Shown: positions 49,123 through 62,130, counted from the first letter of the stretch. The stretch is DNA of 64,000 nucleotides from Gordionus sp. m RMFG-2023 (GCF_954871325.1 NC_088777.1:13679366-13743365), one strand, 5' to 3'. Program-made: numbers and translations. The notes: generated by a model not told the origin, from the letters alone.

Positions 49123-52100
49123 AAACCAATATAATTTTTGGTTAAAGAAATATTTTCAAGAATTAAAAGAATTTGCACCCATATTCAGAGAGGAGTGCCC
49201 AAGTGTTATATCCGCTATGGCCGTCCATCCATCCGGTAGATTTTATGCCTATGGAGCAACTGATCCATTGTCTGTGATAATAAAAGAATACCCTAATCAA
49301 ATAAATAGGTTTATTTTTCATTCATTCATTATCTTAAATTTTGTAGATTGATATGATACTATTTAGCGTATATCTCAGAAAGCGAGTATTTGAAAAATGG
49401 ATGTATATACTATTATTTTTAATTAAATTTGAGAGTTTCTAGCAAGTTGCACTATTGTTTCTATCCCTAAATTTTTATAAGTGTAAAAAGTAATGGTTTA
49501 AAATAAATCGTGTTCCATTTCAAGGTAGCTATCAAAATGATTTTTGATTAGATTAAAGAAATTACAATTAAAAAAGGGAATATACATGATTCGCAAGTGA
49601 GATTAAAAAAGTTGCATAATTAGTTGTAAACAACCTGTTATTTCTTTTAAAATTTTTTGTAAATAAATATGTAACCAAAAATACTATCGGAATCTTAAAT
49701 AACAAAGAATTTCTCCAGATATTATATTAAAAATATGTTTTAAATTCAAACTCAAGAATTGAGAATTATTTATGGAAATTAATATGTTTGGATAAATGAT
49801 TGTTTATATATATATATATATCATCAGCTTAACCAAATTGAAAATGGTCAAATTCACCTTTGACCTTAAAAGTTGCAACTTAATAAAAACTCCTCCAAAT
49901 CATCAAAACATTGGTAATGAAATATATTCCAAAAAGAGAGATTATTCTAATAAAATTGAGCCAACTTTATGCCAAACTAATTTAATATCTTCCGAGAATA
50001 TAGATGAGAGCAATAGCACTATAATTAATAATCAAAAACTCCAAAATTCAAATAATATAGCAAACAATCATCCTTTAACTAGAATTTTAGAAAAAGCAAT
50101 AATATATTCTCTAGCCTGGAGTCCTACTGGAAAACTTTTGGCTTGCGGAACGAGTCATGGAACTATTAAAATACTCAAGTTCGACACTGATTCAATGACA
50201 ATCAATAAAAGTTTTTCAATTATATTTTTGGCATTTTAATCCCTATATTAACTGAGTATATACTATTCATAACTTATTTAGTATGCCTTCCTATCTTAAT
50301 TAGACCGCTAATTCTTTCTTTAGTATACCTTTCTATCTTAATTAGAGTGCTCCTTAGCTCCTTTAAAAATTAGTATCTAAACTTAACCAAAAGTCCCCTT
50401 TATATCTCTATACTGGAATACATTTGGTAGTTCCTCCCCTCACAGAGGCGTAACAGAAGATCTCGAAACCCACTTTAAGTTATTATTTTCAGATACAGGT
50501 CAATTAAACACAATTCATATAAAATAACTTTATTGAACTACAATAATAGCAGAGAATACAATATTGCTTAAATGTCCGAAAACTATTTTAAAACATCATT
50601 AAAGTGAACGAGCATCAATAATTTCGGCACTTAAAAAAAAATTGGCATCGTTTTTGATATCATAGAAAATTTATTACGTTCTGTTTTGTAACTGTGCCCT
50701 GTTTTAGCTTAATTTGATAACTGGAAGCGAAACTATGACACTTTATTTTAATTTGATTTAGTATTTGGTGACATTGTTATTTTTCGTACTTTTTGGTCGT
50801 TTATTTAGTTGTTTCTTTGTTTTGTTTTATTCGTATTTTTTGAAAATTTATTTACTTTTACTCTTTAGGCCTGGCTATTTAGTAATAAGTCGAACCAGGA
50901 CACGGCCTTCTTGCTAGATTAGATCTTGCTTGTGATATTGAATGAAAATATTTTACTTTATTTTAAATTACTACGCTGTGCAGTGATTGTAGTAAAAGGC
51001 ACATTTTAAAAAATATGAAGCCTCTGTGCTTATAATATAGGGACTTTCGTCAATTGACGAGTAATCACTTGTGATAAATTTAGCCAAATAATACTAGTAG
51101 TTTTATTAAATAAAAATTATTTATAATGAAAAAATTTCATGAAATTGAAAAATTTTATCACGAAATAATTAATCATCTAATCATGGTTATATTTTGTTAT
51201 CAACCTTTTTGGCTTATAAAAATAGTTTGCCTAAAATAAAATCTAGCAGATAATGTGTGATTAAAAAAAATTAAAAGTACCTTGTAGCACAACAGGTACT
51301 TCAGCAGGCTTCACAATAGCCGAAGGAGTTTATCAAGGGTCGGCTCTCAGCACCCTTCTCTTCATTACAGTAATAGATGTATTAGCACAGTCTATACCTC
51401 AAACAGTCCCGTGGAATATGATATTTGCAGATGATATTGTGATACTTGCCGAATCCAAGGATGAAATGGAAGAAAGATTAGTGAGTTGGATAAATATCCT
51501 AGAAAAGCACGGACTAAAAGTAAATAGAGAAAAGACTGAGTATATGGTGATTGGAGGAGAAACAGAGAGTATTGATATAAATGAATGGCAGATATCGGCA
51601 ATTGAAAGCTGCAAATATTTGGGCTCCACTATACAAACAAACGGCACAATAGAAAAATCAAGAGTGGTTAAAGTGGAATCTTTATCTGGAGTGCTATTTT
51701 ATAAAAGAATCCCACACAAATAAAGGGAATAATTTACAGTTTCATAGTACAACTAACTATTCTATATAGTTCGGAAACATGGCCAACCAAGGAATCAGAC
51801 GAGAGAAGTCTACAAACTATGGAGATGAGAATGCTGAGGATAATTTCTGGGGTAAGAAGAACGGATAAAGTGCGCAGTACAAGAATACTAAGTCGTTTAA
51901 AGGTAGTGTAATTTGACTAAGATAATGGTAAACAGACTTTAGGTGGTATGGGCACACAATGAGAAGGCCTATGAACTACATAGGAAATAAGGTTGAGAGT
52001 TTTAAAGGGATGGGCAAACGTAAAAGAGGAAGGGCAAAACTTCAATGGGGCCATAAAGTTAGAGCCAATATAAAGTAGTATAAATTAGATAAAAGAGTTT

Positions 52101-55100
52101 GTATGAATAACATAAAGTGGAGAGAGATGTTGAAGGAGCCTACCACCAGAAAAGATCAAAGCTAAAGAGCAAAAAAAAGTACCTTCGCAACAGGTTTTAT
52201 GATTAATCTATTTTTCTGTTGGACATAATTCAGGTTTTTGAAACTCTTCCTTTCTCATATTTTTTAGTGTTATTTTTAGAATAGCCTCCACATTTAACCA
52301 TCAAAATAAATATAAAACGATTTTCTCTTTCTTCTCTATGCTGACTTATGATATATAGCTGAGAATATTTTTGAAATATAATTATAAAGAATCTTGGTTA
52401 ATGATATATAGCGTTGAACGTTATTGATTTTTTATGCGTTTTATTAAAATATTAGATAACGTTGTAATTGCATCCTTATATATAAAGAAACTTGATTATA
52501 GTCTATAGCCTAACCGATTCTGTGCGTGTATCACAATCCAATAGTTCTGGGTTCGAAACCAGCAAAGATCATCGTTTTTTCTAAAGTCAAATAGGTGATT
52601 CCATTTTGGGGGGGGGGGATGATATATAGTAGATCAGACTAGACTATTTTTCCATTAATATAACATTAGAAATACGTGGATCATATTGCATTTTAATAAT
52701 TTTGATCGGTGTTTATCAAATGAATATATACTGGCCAACGTCATCATGTATCTTTATCCTGGATTCTTTGAGTAAAAATTATATACAAATTTGAAATAAA
52801 AATTATATACAATATTTTTCAAAAAAGTAAGAATCGAAGGAGGACATATATAAAAAAATAAAAATATTAGAATGACAAGAAACTCCATCTTGAGAATTTC
52901 AATTTGGGCTCTTATTTCAAGTCATGAAACGCAAGGAGATTAACGTAAAGAGCTTAATTTTCAAGTCCATAAAAGAAAGAATAGCCAAACTCGGACCAAA
53001 GTGGCCAAGGCTGCTGGCTAAAGTGATAAAAATATTATTATGTGGTAGCTAGATCCGAATATTTATTGATTTTGTTGGTCTAAAGAACAGGGTCAATATT
53101 CATATTTGAGGTAAAAATATTTATACAGGAAATCCTAAAGACTTTCTCACTTTCCCATCAATTTATAGTAGGCATAGAGCCTTTACAATCAATGAACAAA
53201 GATTAAGAGGTTTCAAGGAACTCGGCTAAGACGATGAAAGAATTACGTTAACTCTATCTGACGAATTTGACAACCAGAGACCTTTAAGCATGCCAGACAG
53301 TGGCAACTCAGGATTATATCGACAACACAACTGCAACATTACAATATTTAATCATGTCTGGATAACCATCTTGATAAATTTATAGTATTTAAAATTGTTA
53401 AACTCACGAAGATTCAAATTTTTCATTTATCCCATCTAGTTATAATGTTAATAAAGAACGTATGAATATTTTGCATAATATCACACAGTGGCGTAGCTAC
53501 GGGGGTGGTTTTCGGGTTTGGACCCCTCCCAGAGCAAATTTTTTTTTAGATTACACGTTCAAAAGACTTAAAAGTGATTTTATATGAATTATATTTTTCT
53601 GGTTTTGATGTTTGTGGAAGGATATTATATTACTATTGAAATTATTCTGGATAGTATTATTATAAAGTCATTGAGAATAATCTACTAAATTATAATAACA
53701 TATTATTGATGCATTTAAAAAATATATTTATTATATATTATTGAAGATATGGTTATGATTTGTAAGATAAACCCGGCTGAGGGGGTCTGGGGGGGGGCGA
53801 AGCTCCCCAGCTTTATATGTATGGACCCCCTCTAAGGAAAATTCCTAGCTACGCCACTGATATCACAGAAATTTCAGATCTAGCTAATGTTTATCGTACA
53901 TTTAAAACAATTTTCATTATTTAAATAAAATCGCCTCCAACGAAATTCTTCACCAAAAAAATAATAATTTACCTCTATCCAATCTAAGACCTATTGAGGC
54001 TCTTATAAATTTAATTTTTTCGTGAGGCCCCCCCCCAGCGGAGTTTATGGAGTTATCTGTTACGCCTATAATACTTGCTGATTACTCCTTTTATCTAGAC
54101 CTGTGCGCCGATGTCTCAATCAACGGCGGGGGTTTTTTAAAAATTTTTTATAGGCGTTCGGTAGTGAGCCGCGCCGCCGTCTACTAAATTGTCGGCGGCG
54201 GCTGCGCAATATTTATTTTAAATTTTTTAAATGAATTTAATTTATGAATCAATTTATTTCTTAATGAATTTAATTTATAAATTAATGTATTACATTTTTT
54301 ATAATTTATTTGGGCGATCTTTTCTAATAAATTGTTAACATAGTTTAATTGATCTTAAATTATTTTCTGTCTCACTCCAATTTAAATTTATGTATTTTCT
54401 CATTCTCAGAAATAGACTAAGGAATTGCATTTTTACTCAGATCAGAGTCACATCAACAACACATATAAAAAATATTCTATTGATTTTTATTATAATTAAA
54501 ATAAATTTGGAATGCAAGCAAAATATAAACTATGAAATATAATAAGTCAGAATTCAGATTTAGCAAAATTATAATTGTCATGAATAAACAGTATTTTATC
54601 AAGGTTTGTGGGACATAAAAAAGTCCTTTTAGCATTGAGTATTAATCCAGCAATGGAAAAAATTCTTTCTCTGTGCAGGTATACAATGAACCCTTCCTAG
54701 CTAAATTAGCAAGCATAGGAAGTTCCAGTCGCTTTTTCTTCCAAAAGATTAATACGGCCTTTTCTGGGATATTATTTTGGCTGAGCAAAATATGACTTTC
54801 TTGTTCTAGATTACTAATATTGTTATAATCGTTACTTGGAAGGGAATGTTTACGAGCTAATTTTGCTATATAAGAGCTTGATGTTTGACCATTATCCTCA
54901 ACTTGAATTTCACTCTGTGCATTTCTATCATCCTCTAAAAGTTTTAAATGTCGAATTAAAAATTGCAATGATGTCGTAGAATGCAAATTTAAATATTCTG
55001 AAACAATTTTAAGATTTTGAAATCTGGGATCAAGTAGAGTTGCTAATATCTAATGTTTAAAATATAATTTTATTAATAAAAATTTAAAATAACTTAAAGT

Positions 55101-58100
55101 TCAGTAATGGGAAACCTATAGTCAAGCTTTTTTTCCCCATATTATCTTTTAAGCATATAATATCTGAGCAATCAGATCTATTGATTTGTATATGAGCTTC
55201 TATTTCACTGCGAAATAATAACCCTAAATTTATTGTCGATCCTTTTTGGGAGGAGAGAAATTCTACCGACTCTCGGAATGGATTTAATACTGCCATCAAT
55301 CATATCCCGTACATTATTAACGAGTTTTAAAGATTGTTATCCTATTTTATTTATAACATTATTTATAGGAATTTTGTTTACACTGCGAACACTTTCTAGC
55401 ATAATTAATATGCTATGGCAGCGGGTATGACAATTTAATTTTAAAGTTTTTGCATTAATTAGATTGGTTGGTGCAATGCCATTTCTATTATCCGATTCAT
55501 CAGACATATCAAAATGGTCATCAAGGTATGGATCAGAATCATCAATATACAAGATATTACCTTTCTCATAAATTAACTGCAGACATTTACGATGTTCAGC
55601 CTCAATTTCACATTCCAAATCTACTCGAAATCTAAGGGCTGAAATAATTTCTCTAATTATTTTAATGAGAATATCAATTTTGGTAACTTTTTTTATGCCA
55701 TTAACTGTAACCAAATTATGAAGTCCATGCCCTAAGCATAAATGATACTCATAATCCTCTAATCTGACGCTTCTTTTGACATTGTCCCCAGCATCAACTG
55801 CTGCCATTTGTATTATCTTGGCTTTTAAATGGAACTCCTCTTCAATACTATCAAACTCTATATGTTTCCCCAGTATGCTTTTGAGTCACTTTCTAGTTGC
55901 TAGGGTAAAATATTTTAAATCAAAATTTTCATCTAAATGATGAAGACTAAATGTGATATAATTTCGACGTTTGAAATGACCGGTCCATAAATCAAAAGTG
56001 ATAGAACAACATTTTGGTCCAGAATCAATCAGATTTAAAACATGGGCCTTTATAGATAAATAAACATCTTCTAGTGCACCCCGACTAATGGTTGTCCTAT
56101 TTGACAATTCTGACCAGGAATCAATTCTTTTATATTTCTATTTTTTAGGCAATTTATTTTTTAATATTCATTTTATATAAATTTTAAACCTTTAGAAAAT
56201 CTGTCGTTCCTTTATTGTTTATAGAATAAAATGGCATTAAATATATGTAGCACATCAAACCATAATTTCGCCCTATTAGATTTCATATTTATTTTAAACA
56301 TTAAAGATATTTAAAACACATCAAAATAATTAGAACTGGAATGAAACAAATTATAAATTAGATTTAGTTTTAACTTTCAAAATAAAGCTTTACATAATTA
56401 ATTTAATAAATTATATATTAAGTTTATACTTTAAAATGATATTTAAAAATAAAATAATAAGAGGGAATGAAATAAATTATAAATTTGATATAGTTTTAAC
56501 TTTCTAAAATAAAGTTTTAAATAAATTATTTAATAAATTATATATTAAATAATAATTTAAAAAACATCAAAATAATTAGAGCTGGAATGAAACAAATTAT
56601 AAATTTGATTTAGTTTTAACTTTCAAAATAAAATTTTATATAATTAATTTAATAAATTATATATTAAGTTTATACATTAAAAAGACATTTAAAAAACATA
56701 ATAGTTATAGTTGGAATGAAACAAATTATGAATTTGATTTAGTAGTAACTTTCAAAATAAAGTTTTACATAATTAATTTAATAAATTATATATTAAGTTT
56801 ATATATTAAAAAGATTTCAAAATAGAGCTGGCAATAAATAAACTAAAAATTTAGTTGTTTTGAACTTTCAAAATAAAGCTTAATAAATTAATTTAACAAA
56901 CCAGTTAAAATTTTTTAATAATAAATAATAATACAAACCTAAGAGCCATTTTTTATCTTTTATATTGTTGCTGCATCTTGTGTTGGCTTTAAAAACATTT
57001 TTAGACTTTGAATAAATTTATTATTATTCATTTTTCTGATAGTTTGTGATAATTAATTAAGTGCCGAGATAGATTACTTGTACTTATATTTTTACTAAAA
57101 CATTTTATTTCATAATTAAAATATAAAATATATATAAATATAAGACTAAAAAAAATAAATTAATATGAAAATGAATTATGTTTATTCGAATCTTCTTCAT
57201 CTTTTTTCGACAATTTTAAACAAGGATCACAAAAAATATAATCAGGCATTATTGTGCTTTTCTTATTTTCATTCTTCAAAAGAAAATTTCCAAAGTACCT
57301 CCAGACATAACTTGATTTATGATTAGTAGAGAGAGTTGTTATTTCATAATTGTATAAAGGGTGGTTTAAAACGTGGAAGTCCATAAAAATAATTAGTATG
57401 AATTGTTTGTAGAAAAAAATATGATGTATGAATGAATGTAAATGATATACACTAGTCTATTATATATAGCAATAGAATACAATTCATATTTTTATTTTAT
57501 TAATGTTAGTATACAAATCAAAATAATAATAATTTAATATATAAATATAATTAATATGCTTTCTAAAAATTACACACGCCGCGCCATTATAAAAATCGGC
57601 GGCGAGCCGGCTTGCGCCGATGATCTTAATCGGCTGCTTTTCCGGCTTGAATAAAAATACCGGCGGTGCCGGCGTCCGGCAGCGCACAGGTCTAATTATA
57701 TAATATTCTTATTTACCAAGGATAGTCATTAACATATAGTTAAATAATTAAATCAAAGGGATATATCAGAGACCTGCAGGCCCAGCCCTAAGCCCGGGCC
57801 GGGCCTGAAATTTTTTTTTAAAATGAAAATATTTTTTTTAAAAAATACCCGGGCCGGGCCGTAAAATTTTTTTAAAAGTTTTTTACATATTATATTAGTC
57901 AATTAGATATGGTTATAATGATTATATATAGTTATGATTAATATAATGTTGGGTGAAAGTTAACACTAGCTAACACTCATAGTATCTATTACATAATATA
58001 AATAATTTTCCTGCTATGGAATAAATACAGCAAAGGATAATAGTAATAAATACATTATTATATAATATATGTTATATTTTTTTATTAATTAAAATGTCAG

Positions 58101-61100
58101 TTTTATTTTTTATAAATACAATTAATATAGTATACTCAAAATATTATTTACATAAATTTCTTATAGTATCAATTTGTTATATACTAAATATCTGTTCAGA
58201 ATAAGAAAAAATAAAATATGTAATATGTAGTGTTGTTAAACGGCTTTTTGAGTCTATTTTTAAAAACGGCTAACACAGTATTTTATCTAGAAAAATATTA
58301 TGCGAGCCTGAAGATTTTGTTCATGGAAAGAGCAAAGGTCTAGACATATAGTATAGAAATTTCGATAAAAATTGGCTCAAAACGAGCCGTTTAACAACAT
58401 TAACTAATATGCTTGCTTATTAAATGCTAATACTCGCCGAAAAAGATAAAACACCGAACAGGTGAATTTTTTCCTTGCCAGGTAGAATATAATTTCAAAA
58501 AATTCCGAGCCGGACCTAAAAATTTTTTAAAAAAAAATCCGGGCCGGGGCCAAAATATTTTTTTAAAAAAATATCCGGGCAGGTCGGGCCGTGCAAATGG
58601 TACCTCTGCAGGTCTCTGGGATATATTATATCCACAAATAACAATATAAATCTCCCCCACCACTCTTCTCCAATATTTATTTCCTCCTTTTAATTTTCTT
58701 TTTTTTAAATTTTAGAACTATTAACGAACATAAATATTCGGGGTAAATTAGACCAGAATGTTAGTGTCCCGAGCAAAAAAAGTAAGAACGAAATAGTGAA
58801 AGATTGTCTATTCCTTCAGGACAACTTTAATCAAAGTTGTCTCCTACTCAGTGTTGGGGGCGATTCTGCTCACAATGTAAGAGTCACTGACATTCAAACT
58901 TCTACTCCAATCCAAGTCTTGAGTGGACACACTGGTTTTATTTCCATTTTTTAAATTAATTGCAAAGTTCTATGTATCTACATAATCTAAATTAATGTAT
59001 ATCATGAAAACCCAAATGTTCGCTACTACTTAGTTATTAATTTAAATTAATTTTTACAAAAAACATGTTTTTTACTTAAATCTCCCCACTGCCACTATTT
59101 TTATAATGTGTAAAATAGAATAAAATATCAAGATTTCTACGTTAATCTACCATCCTTTATTTTATAAACAACTTTTTGAGCATTTATAATTTTAAGTATT
59201 GGTTGGTAAATTTTATTTTTTGTTATTTTTTTAAATAAATGTAATGAAAATATTGTATTACGATTGATATTGAAAAATACTTTGAAACCTCTAAAAGCAT
59301 CCTTCTTAGTTGTTATATGTTTTAAGTAATTATTATAAAAATAAGTTCCTGACTACTTCTACAAATATAATCATAAACCGCCACCTCCTTTTGGTTAATT
59401 TACTTGAGTTATATATTCATTAAAATAACCTTCAATTATTATATTTTTAAAAATGTTAATTTTACTGTTAATAAAATATAATGTTTATTCTATATATTAA
59501 TATTCATTAAAATAACCTTCAATTATTATATTTTTAAAAATGTTAATTTTACTGTTAATAAAATATAATGTTTATTCTATATTTTAAGCATGCATTAATT
59601 GTATATTCTCACCCGGAGGATGTACCTTTGTGACGGGATCGGATGATAAAACGGTAAGATTTTGGGATTTGAGAGTTCCCGATTGCTTGCACGCGGTGAC
59701 TGGGGCCACTAATTCTATAACTAAAGGTCAATAAATTTATTCAACCAATCTTACGTTTAATTTCAATAGGTTTGCATTTAGTTTTTTTTATTATATCGTA
59801 ATCTGTAATAAAAAAGATTAAATCAAATAATATTTTAGTATACCACATATTTTGCTAAAACCTCTTTAATTTACTATTATGTTCTTCAATTGCAGAGTGA
59901 TATTTACTATCGCAATATCGAAATTCTGCTATTAAGAGGTTTCACTAATGTAAAAATTTCCATATTGATAACAATATGAAAAATAGGTAATGCAATTCAT
60001 TGCGCATGCGTAGATGATCACGAAAAAGTACTTATAGCAGGACACGAAGATGGAACATGCCTTTTATATGATATTAGAGGTACAAAAATATATATTAATT
60101 AGTGGGTATACAGAGAAGCCAGAACGGGTCTAAGATAATTTAATTTTATAGTTTAAATAAAATGGATTTAAAAAATTTAGTAAATTATAATATGGTCTAA
60201 CAATTTACAATTCTTAAATCTGAATAGTTTATCTTTTTTATTGAGGTATTTATAAGTAATCTTACATAGTAATGTTTATATTTAAAGGCATTTGAAAAAA
60301 ATACATTTTCTAGTCTATCTACCATTTATTTCTCTCTCTTATGAATTTTCTACCTGTTGGGTATAATTAATGTTTTAACTAAGATCGATGTATGATCTAC
60401 TAATTGTTATTATATTTTTAATCCTAAGAAAGAAATTTTGGTTTCGAACATGTTGTAACTGCCACAATTTATTTTTTAAATCATAGTTTAAAACACTAAA
60501 CTCAACTACCACATTTGTAAAATTTCTGAAATATACCACAAAAACTCTCACAAAATCCTACATTCAGAAATTATTTATTTAAAAATATCATGTATTATGC
60601 CCAAAAAAGGAGATTTCAAAATCAAGAAATTTAATAACCTCTTTTTACTAGTTCCCATATTCCTAAATTTGTTATTTTTCATCTGATGACCAATAAACGG
60701 ACTGAATTTTATATAATTAGCGACCATATTATAATAGCTAAAAATTTCAAAATGATATATACAAACATCATTAAAACTTTTCATAAGAAAAATTTCCACC
60801 TATATATTTATAAATATATGTAAAATAAGTCCATAATTAGTTTTTGCCTGGTAAATAGTTTCCTTTTTAACCGGCTGGAGATAAGGGGGTTTTGGAAGTC
60901 CGTGGATTATTTTTTTTGCAAAAATCTGAAACATTCGAATAATTTTTACCTAATAACCCTGTCTAAGAGGTATATTACAAATTGAATTAAAAATTGAATT
61001 AAAAATTAAATTAGATATATATTATACACTTTGTCTTTACTAAATTTCCCTTAAGGGATAATTCATTCTATGAAAATAATTGTTTTTATCTTATGATAAT

Positions 61101-62099
61101 ATAAAAAAAAGTATATAAAAACTTTATTTTATATATTATTTAATACATAAACAAGGAAGGAAAAGGTTAGAAATGCTACGTCTTCATTATGACCGTGTGA
61201 GCTCTATGGAGCTCTCCGCCAATCAAAAATGTTTATTGACCAGCTCACATGACACTACTATCCGATTAACTAATATAAAAGGTTTATAAAAATTATTTTT
61301 AATATAACAGGCAGAATTTACTACAATATTTTAGAGAAAGAAGGGAATAGAAAGGGACATTATTTTAGAAATAATCCATAATAAGCCTAGGAGTTTTGTA
61401 ATGTGTTTCAGAATTTTTCAGGCTCTTAAAAAACATTCCAACTTCTCTAAACGTTTTGAATATTGAAATCTGAAAGAAAATGGAACTGAACATTTTTAAT
61501 CTTAAATGGATCCGAAAGAGGCAAATACCAAGAGAACATTGATTTGGCCCCATGCTCAGTCCTAGAAAATTCTAGTCGGATGACTTGTAAAAAAAGTTTT
61601 TTGGCACTGGCGGGCAATTTGCCCAAATTGTTTTTTTCTAACGGCTCGTAAAATTTTGATTTTTATTTAATCGAAGTCTGCAAATATTGTTTTATACTAC
61701 CCCCCCCCCTCCATTTGTTTCTAACTAACAGTTGAAACTTTTTGAAATACTATTTCCTTCATATATATAATATCCAATAAATGCATAGAAATAAGTTATA
61801 TTTCTTTATAATATAATATTAAAATTATTGCTTACTAATTAGGCGATTTGACTAAACTCAATCTTGTTTCCAGGAAATCTCCAACATGTAATGCCAGTTT
61901 TTCTAAATCATCAGAAAATTTTCAAAATGAAGTTTCAAAAATTATAGGGAAACACGATGATAAAGTCTTGGGCACCAAATTGATTCCCTCTTTTGACTCA
62001 AATATTAACGATTCAAGTTCTCCCGATAACATTAAGTATGGCATCAATCGGTTTGCATCATATGGGAAAGATAAAATGATTATGTTTTGGGAAGATTGA
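49123..62099 (+). CDS. WDR47: WDR47-like WD40 protein, C-terminal part, 7 exons (5' end not found)
   Basis: Proposed exons: 49123-49308, 49828-50210, 58716-58934, 59589-59726, 59987-60079, 61156-61281, 61843-62099. All junctions are GT-AG with matching phases, giving about 467 residues. In order they read VISAMAVHPSGRFYAYGATD, YSLAWSPTGKLLACGTSHG, LLLSVGGDSAHNVRVTDIQT with VLSGHT, TFVTGSDDKTVRFWDLRVP, LIAGHEDGTCLLYDIRG, LLTSSHDTTIRLTNIKG with DLTK, and FASYGKDKMIMFWED-stop. This collinear series matches the WD40 domain of WDR47 (nemitin), a microtubule-associated protein, including FWDLRVP-C and the (N/D)LQGDLTK block. The LisH/CTLH N-terminus is absent or lies upstream unrecognised. Exon 2 adds an Asn/Ser-rich loop of about 70 residues not in the vertebrate protein. 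The 8.5-kb second intron is packed with transposons. The reading frames are intact, so the gene is probably functional. Confidence 0.85.
51280..52165 (+). mobile_element. RTE-like LINE fragment, C-terminal half of reverse transcriptase
   Basis: The frame reads TIAEGVYQGSALSTLLF (motif with QGS), MIFADDIVILAES (the catalytic FADD box), then LKVNREKTEYMVIGG and CKYLGSTIQTNG. These are consecutive polymerase blocks of non-LTR elements. After a frame change come LTILYSSETW and MEMRMLRIISGVRRTDKVR, then the WYGHTMRRP block, ending near 52165. The endonuclease and first polymerase motifs are missing (5' truncation, typical of LINEs). It is broken by at least two frame changes. It may be from the same family as the antisense 5' piece in the MOGS intron. 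Confidence 0.9.
52500..52575 (+). other. tRNA-like / SINE-head segment
   Basis: 'tagcctaaccgattct' resembles a Pol III A box and, about 44 bp on, 'gggttcgaaacc' is a B box. The T-arm pairing is imperfect (CTGG with CCAG around the loop), and no acceptor stem or anticodon arm could be set. It is more likely the head of a tRNA-derived SINE or a decayed tRNA than a working tRNA. Confidence 0.4.
53486..53869. mobile_element. hAT MITE with perfect 8-bp target duplication
   Basis: 384 bp. The ends are CAGTGGCGTAGCTA and its exact complement TAGCTACGCCACTG. ATATCACA lies at 53478-53485 and again at 53870-53877, a perfect 8-bp duplication. G- and C-rich blocks lie just inside both ends. There is no coding sequence. 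The intact duplication suggests a fairly recent insertion. End fragments of the same type are at 5487-5590 and probably 47812-47905 and 62728-62775. Confidence 0.92.
54096..57694 (-). mobile_element. hAT element with BED finger, both ends present (- copy)
   Basis: On the minus strand it starts at 57694 (TAGACCTGTGCGC complement) and ends at 54096 (TAGACCTGTGCGCC). Reading order: BED finger (57384-57160; SSYVWRYFG, IFCDPCLK), tandem-repeat leader (56890-56320), CSITFDLWTGHFKRRNYI (56107-55886, catalytic region, here WTG), YEYHLCLGHGLHNLVTV and LNCHTRCHSILIMLESV (55807-55337), then FLIRHLKLLEDDRNAQ and the dimerisation part AVLIFWKKKRLELPMLANLA (54986-54642) with a displaced AKRTFLCPTNLDK end. 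Stops and frame changes separate the pieces. It is the most complete hAT copy here and lies antisense in WDR47 intron 2. The target duplication is not clear. Confidence 0.85.
56320..56890. repeat. Tandem repeats of about 125 bp in the hAT leader (- copy)
   Basis: Inverted counterpart of 38390-39090, with 'ggaatgaaacaaattat', 'aactttcaaaataaa' and 'tttaataaattatatatt' per unit, four to five units. Confidence 0.85.
57767..58618. mobile_element. hAT MITE, CAGAGACCTGCAG family, with 8-bp target duplication
   Basis: 852 bp. The ends CAGAGACCTGCAGG and CTGCAGGTCTCTG are inverted. GGATATAT lies at 57759-57766 and 58619-58626, a perfect duplication. 'cccgggccgggcc' blocks sit inside both ends. A second MITE (58228-58403) is nested in it. 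It has no coding capacity. It is the long relative of the 90-bp element at 2072-2161. Confidence 0.92.
58228..58403. mobile_element. Nested hAT MITE, TAGTGTTGTTAAAC family
   Basis: The left end TAGTGTTGTTAAACGGCT and right end 'gagccgtttaacaacatta' are inverted, and the interior matches 684-907 ('tttttaaaaacggcta'). TAATATG lies immediately on both sides (58221-58227 and 58405-58411), 7 bases of the expected 8. It inserted into the CAGAGACC element. Confidence 0.85.
59414..59582. repeat. Near-perfect 87-bp tandem duplication before a WDR47 acceptor
   Basis: 'tattcattaaaataacc...aatgtttattctatat' is repeated with period 87. The second copy ends 6 bases before the splice acceptor at 59588, so the pre-acceptor sequence was itself part of the duplicated unit. 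Confidence 0.9.
60080..61155 (+). other. WDR47-like intron 5, no insertion recognised
   Basis: 1076 bp of A/T-rich sequence without recognisable element ends. The minus-strand frame 60575-60799 has no domain and is not called. Confidence 0.5.
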
Positions 62100-62130
62100 G
62101 GAAATTACTACCAATGAAAAAAAATTGTGC

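Larger units (their letters stand above)
50211..58715 (+). other. WDR47-like intron 2, 8.5 kb, transposon-filled
   Basis: This is about eight times the size of the next largest intron of the gene. It contains a LINE fragment (51280-52165), a tRNA-like segment (52500-52575), a hAT MITE (53486-53869), a hAT element on the opposite strand (54096-57694) and a MITE with a second MITE nested inside (57767-58618). The parts 50211-51280 and 52580-53480 are A/T-rich with nothing else recognised. Confidence 0.8.

Noticed and set aside
51392-51647. Two minus-strand frames over the reverse transcriptase
   Set aside because: They are mirror frames of the FADD-box polymerase frame on the + strand.
52500-52575. 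Functional tRNA gene
   Set aside because: A- and B-box-like words are present, but the T stem is imperfect and no acceptor or anticodon stem could be built.
50447-54066. One large element bounded by 'aggcgtaacaga' and its complement
   Set aside because: The 12-bp ends match, but no target duplication fits and the interior is an unrelated mix (LINE, MITE). More likely two separate end fragments of one family.
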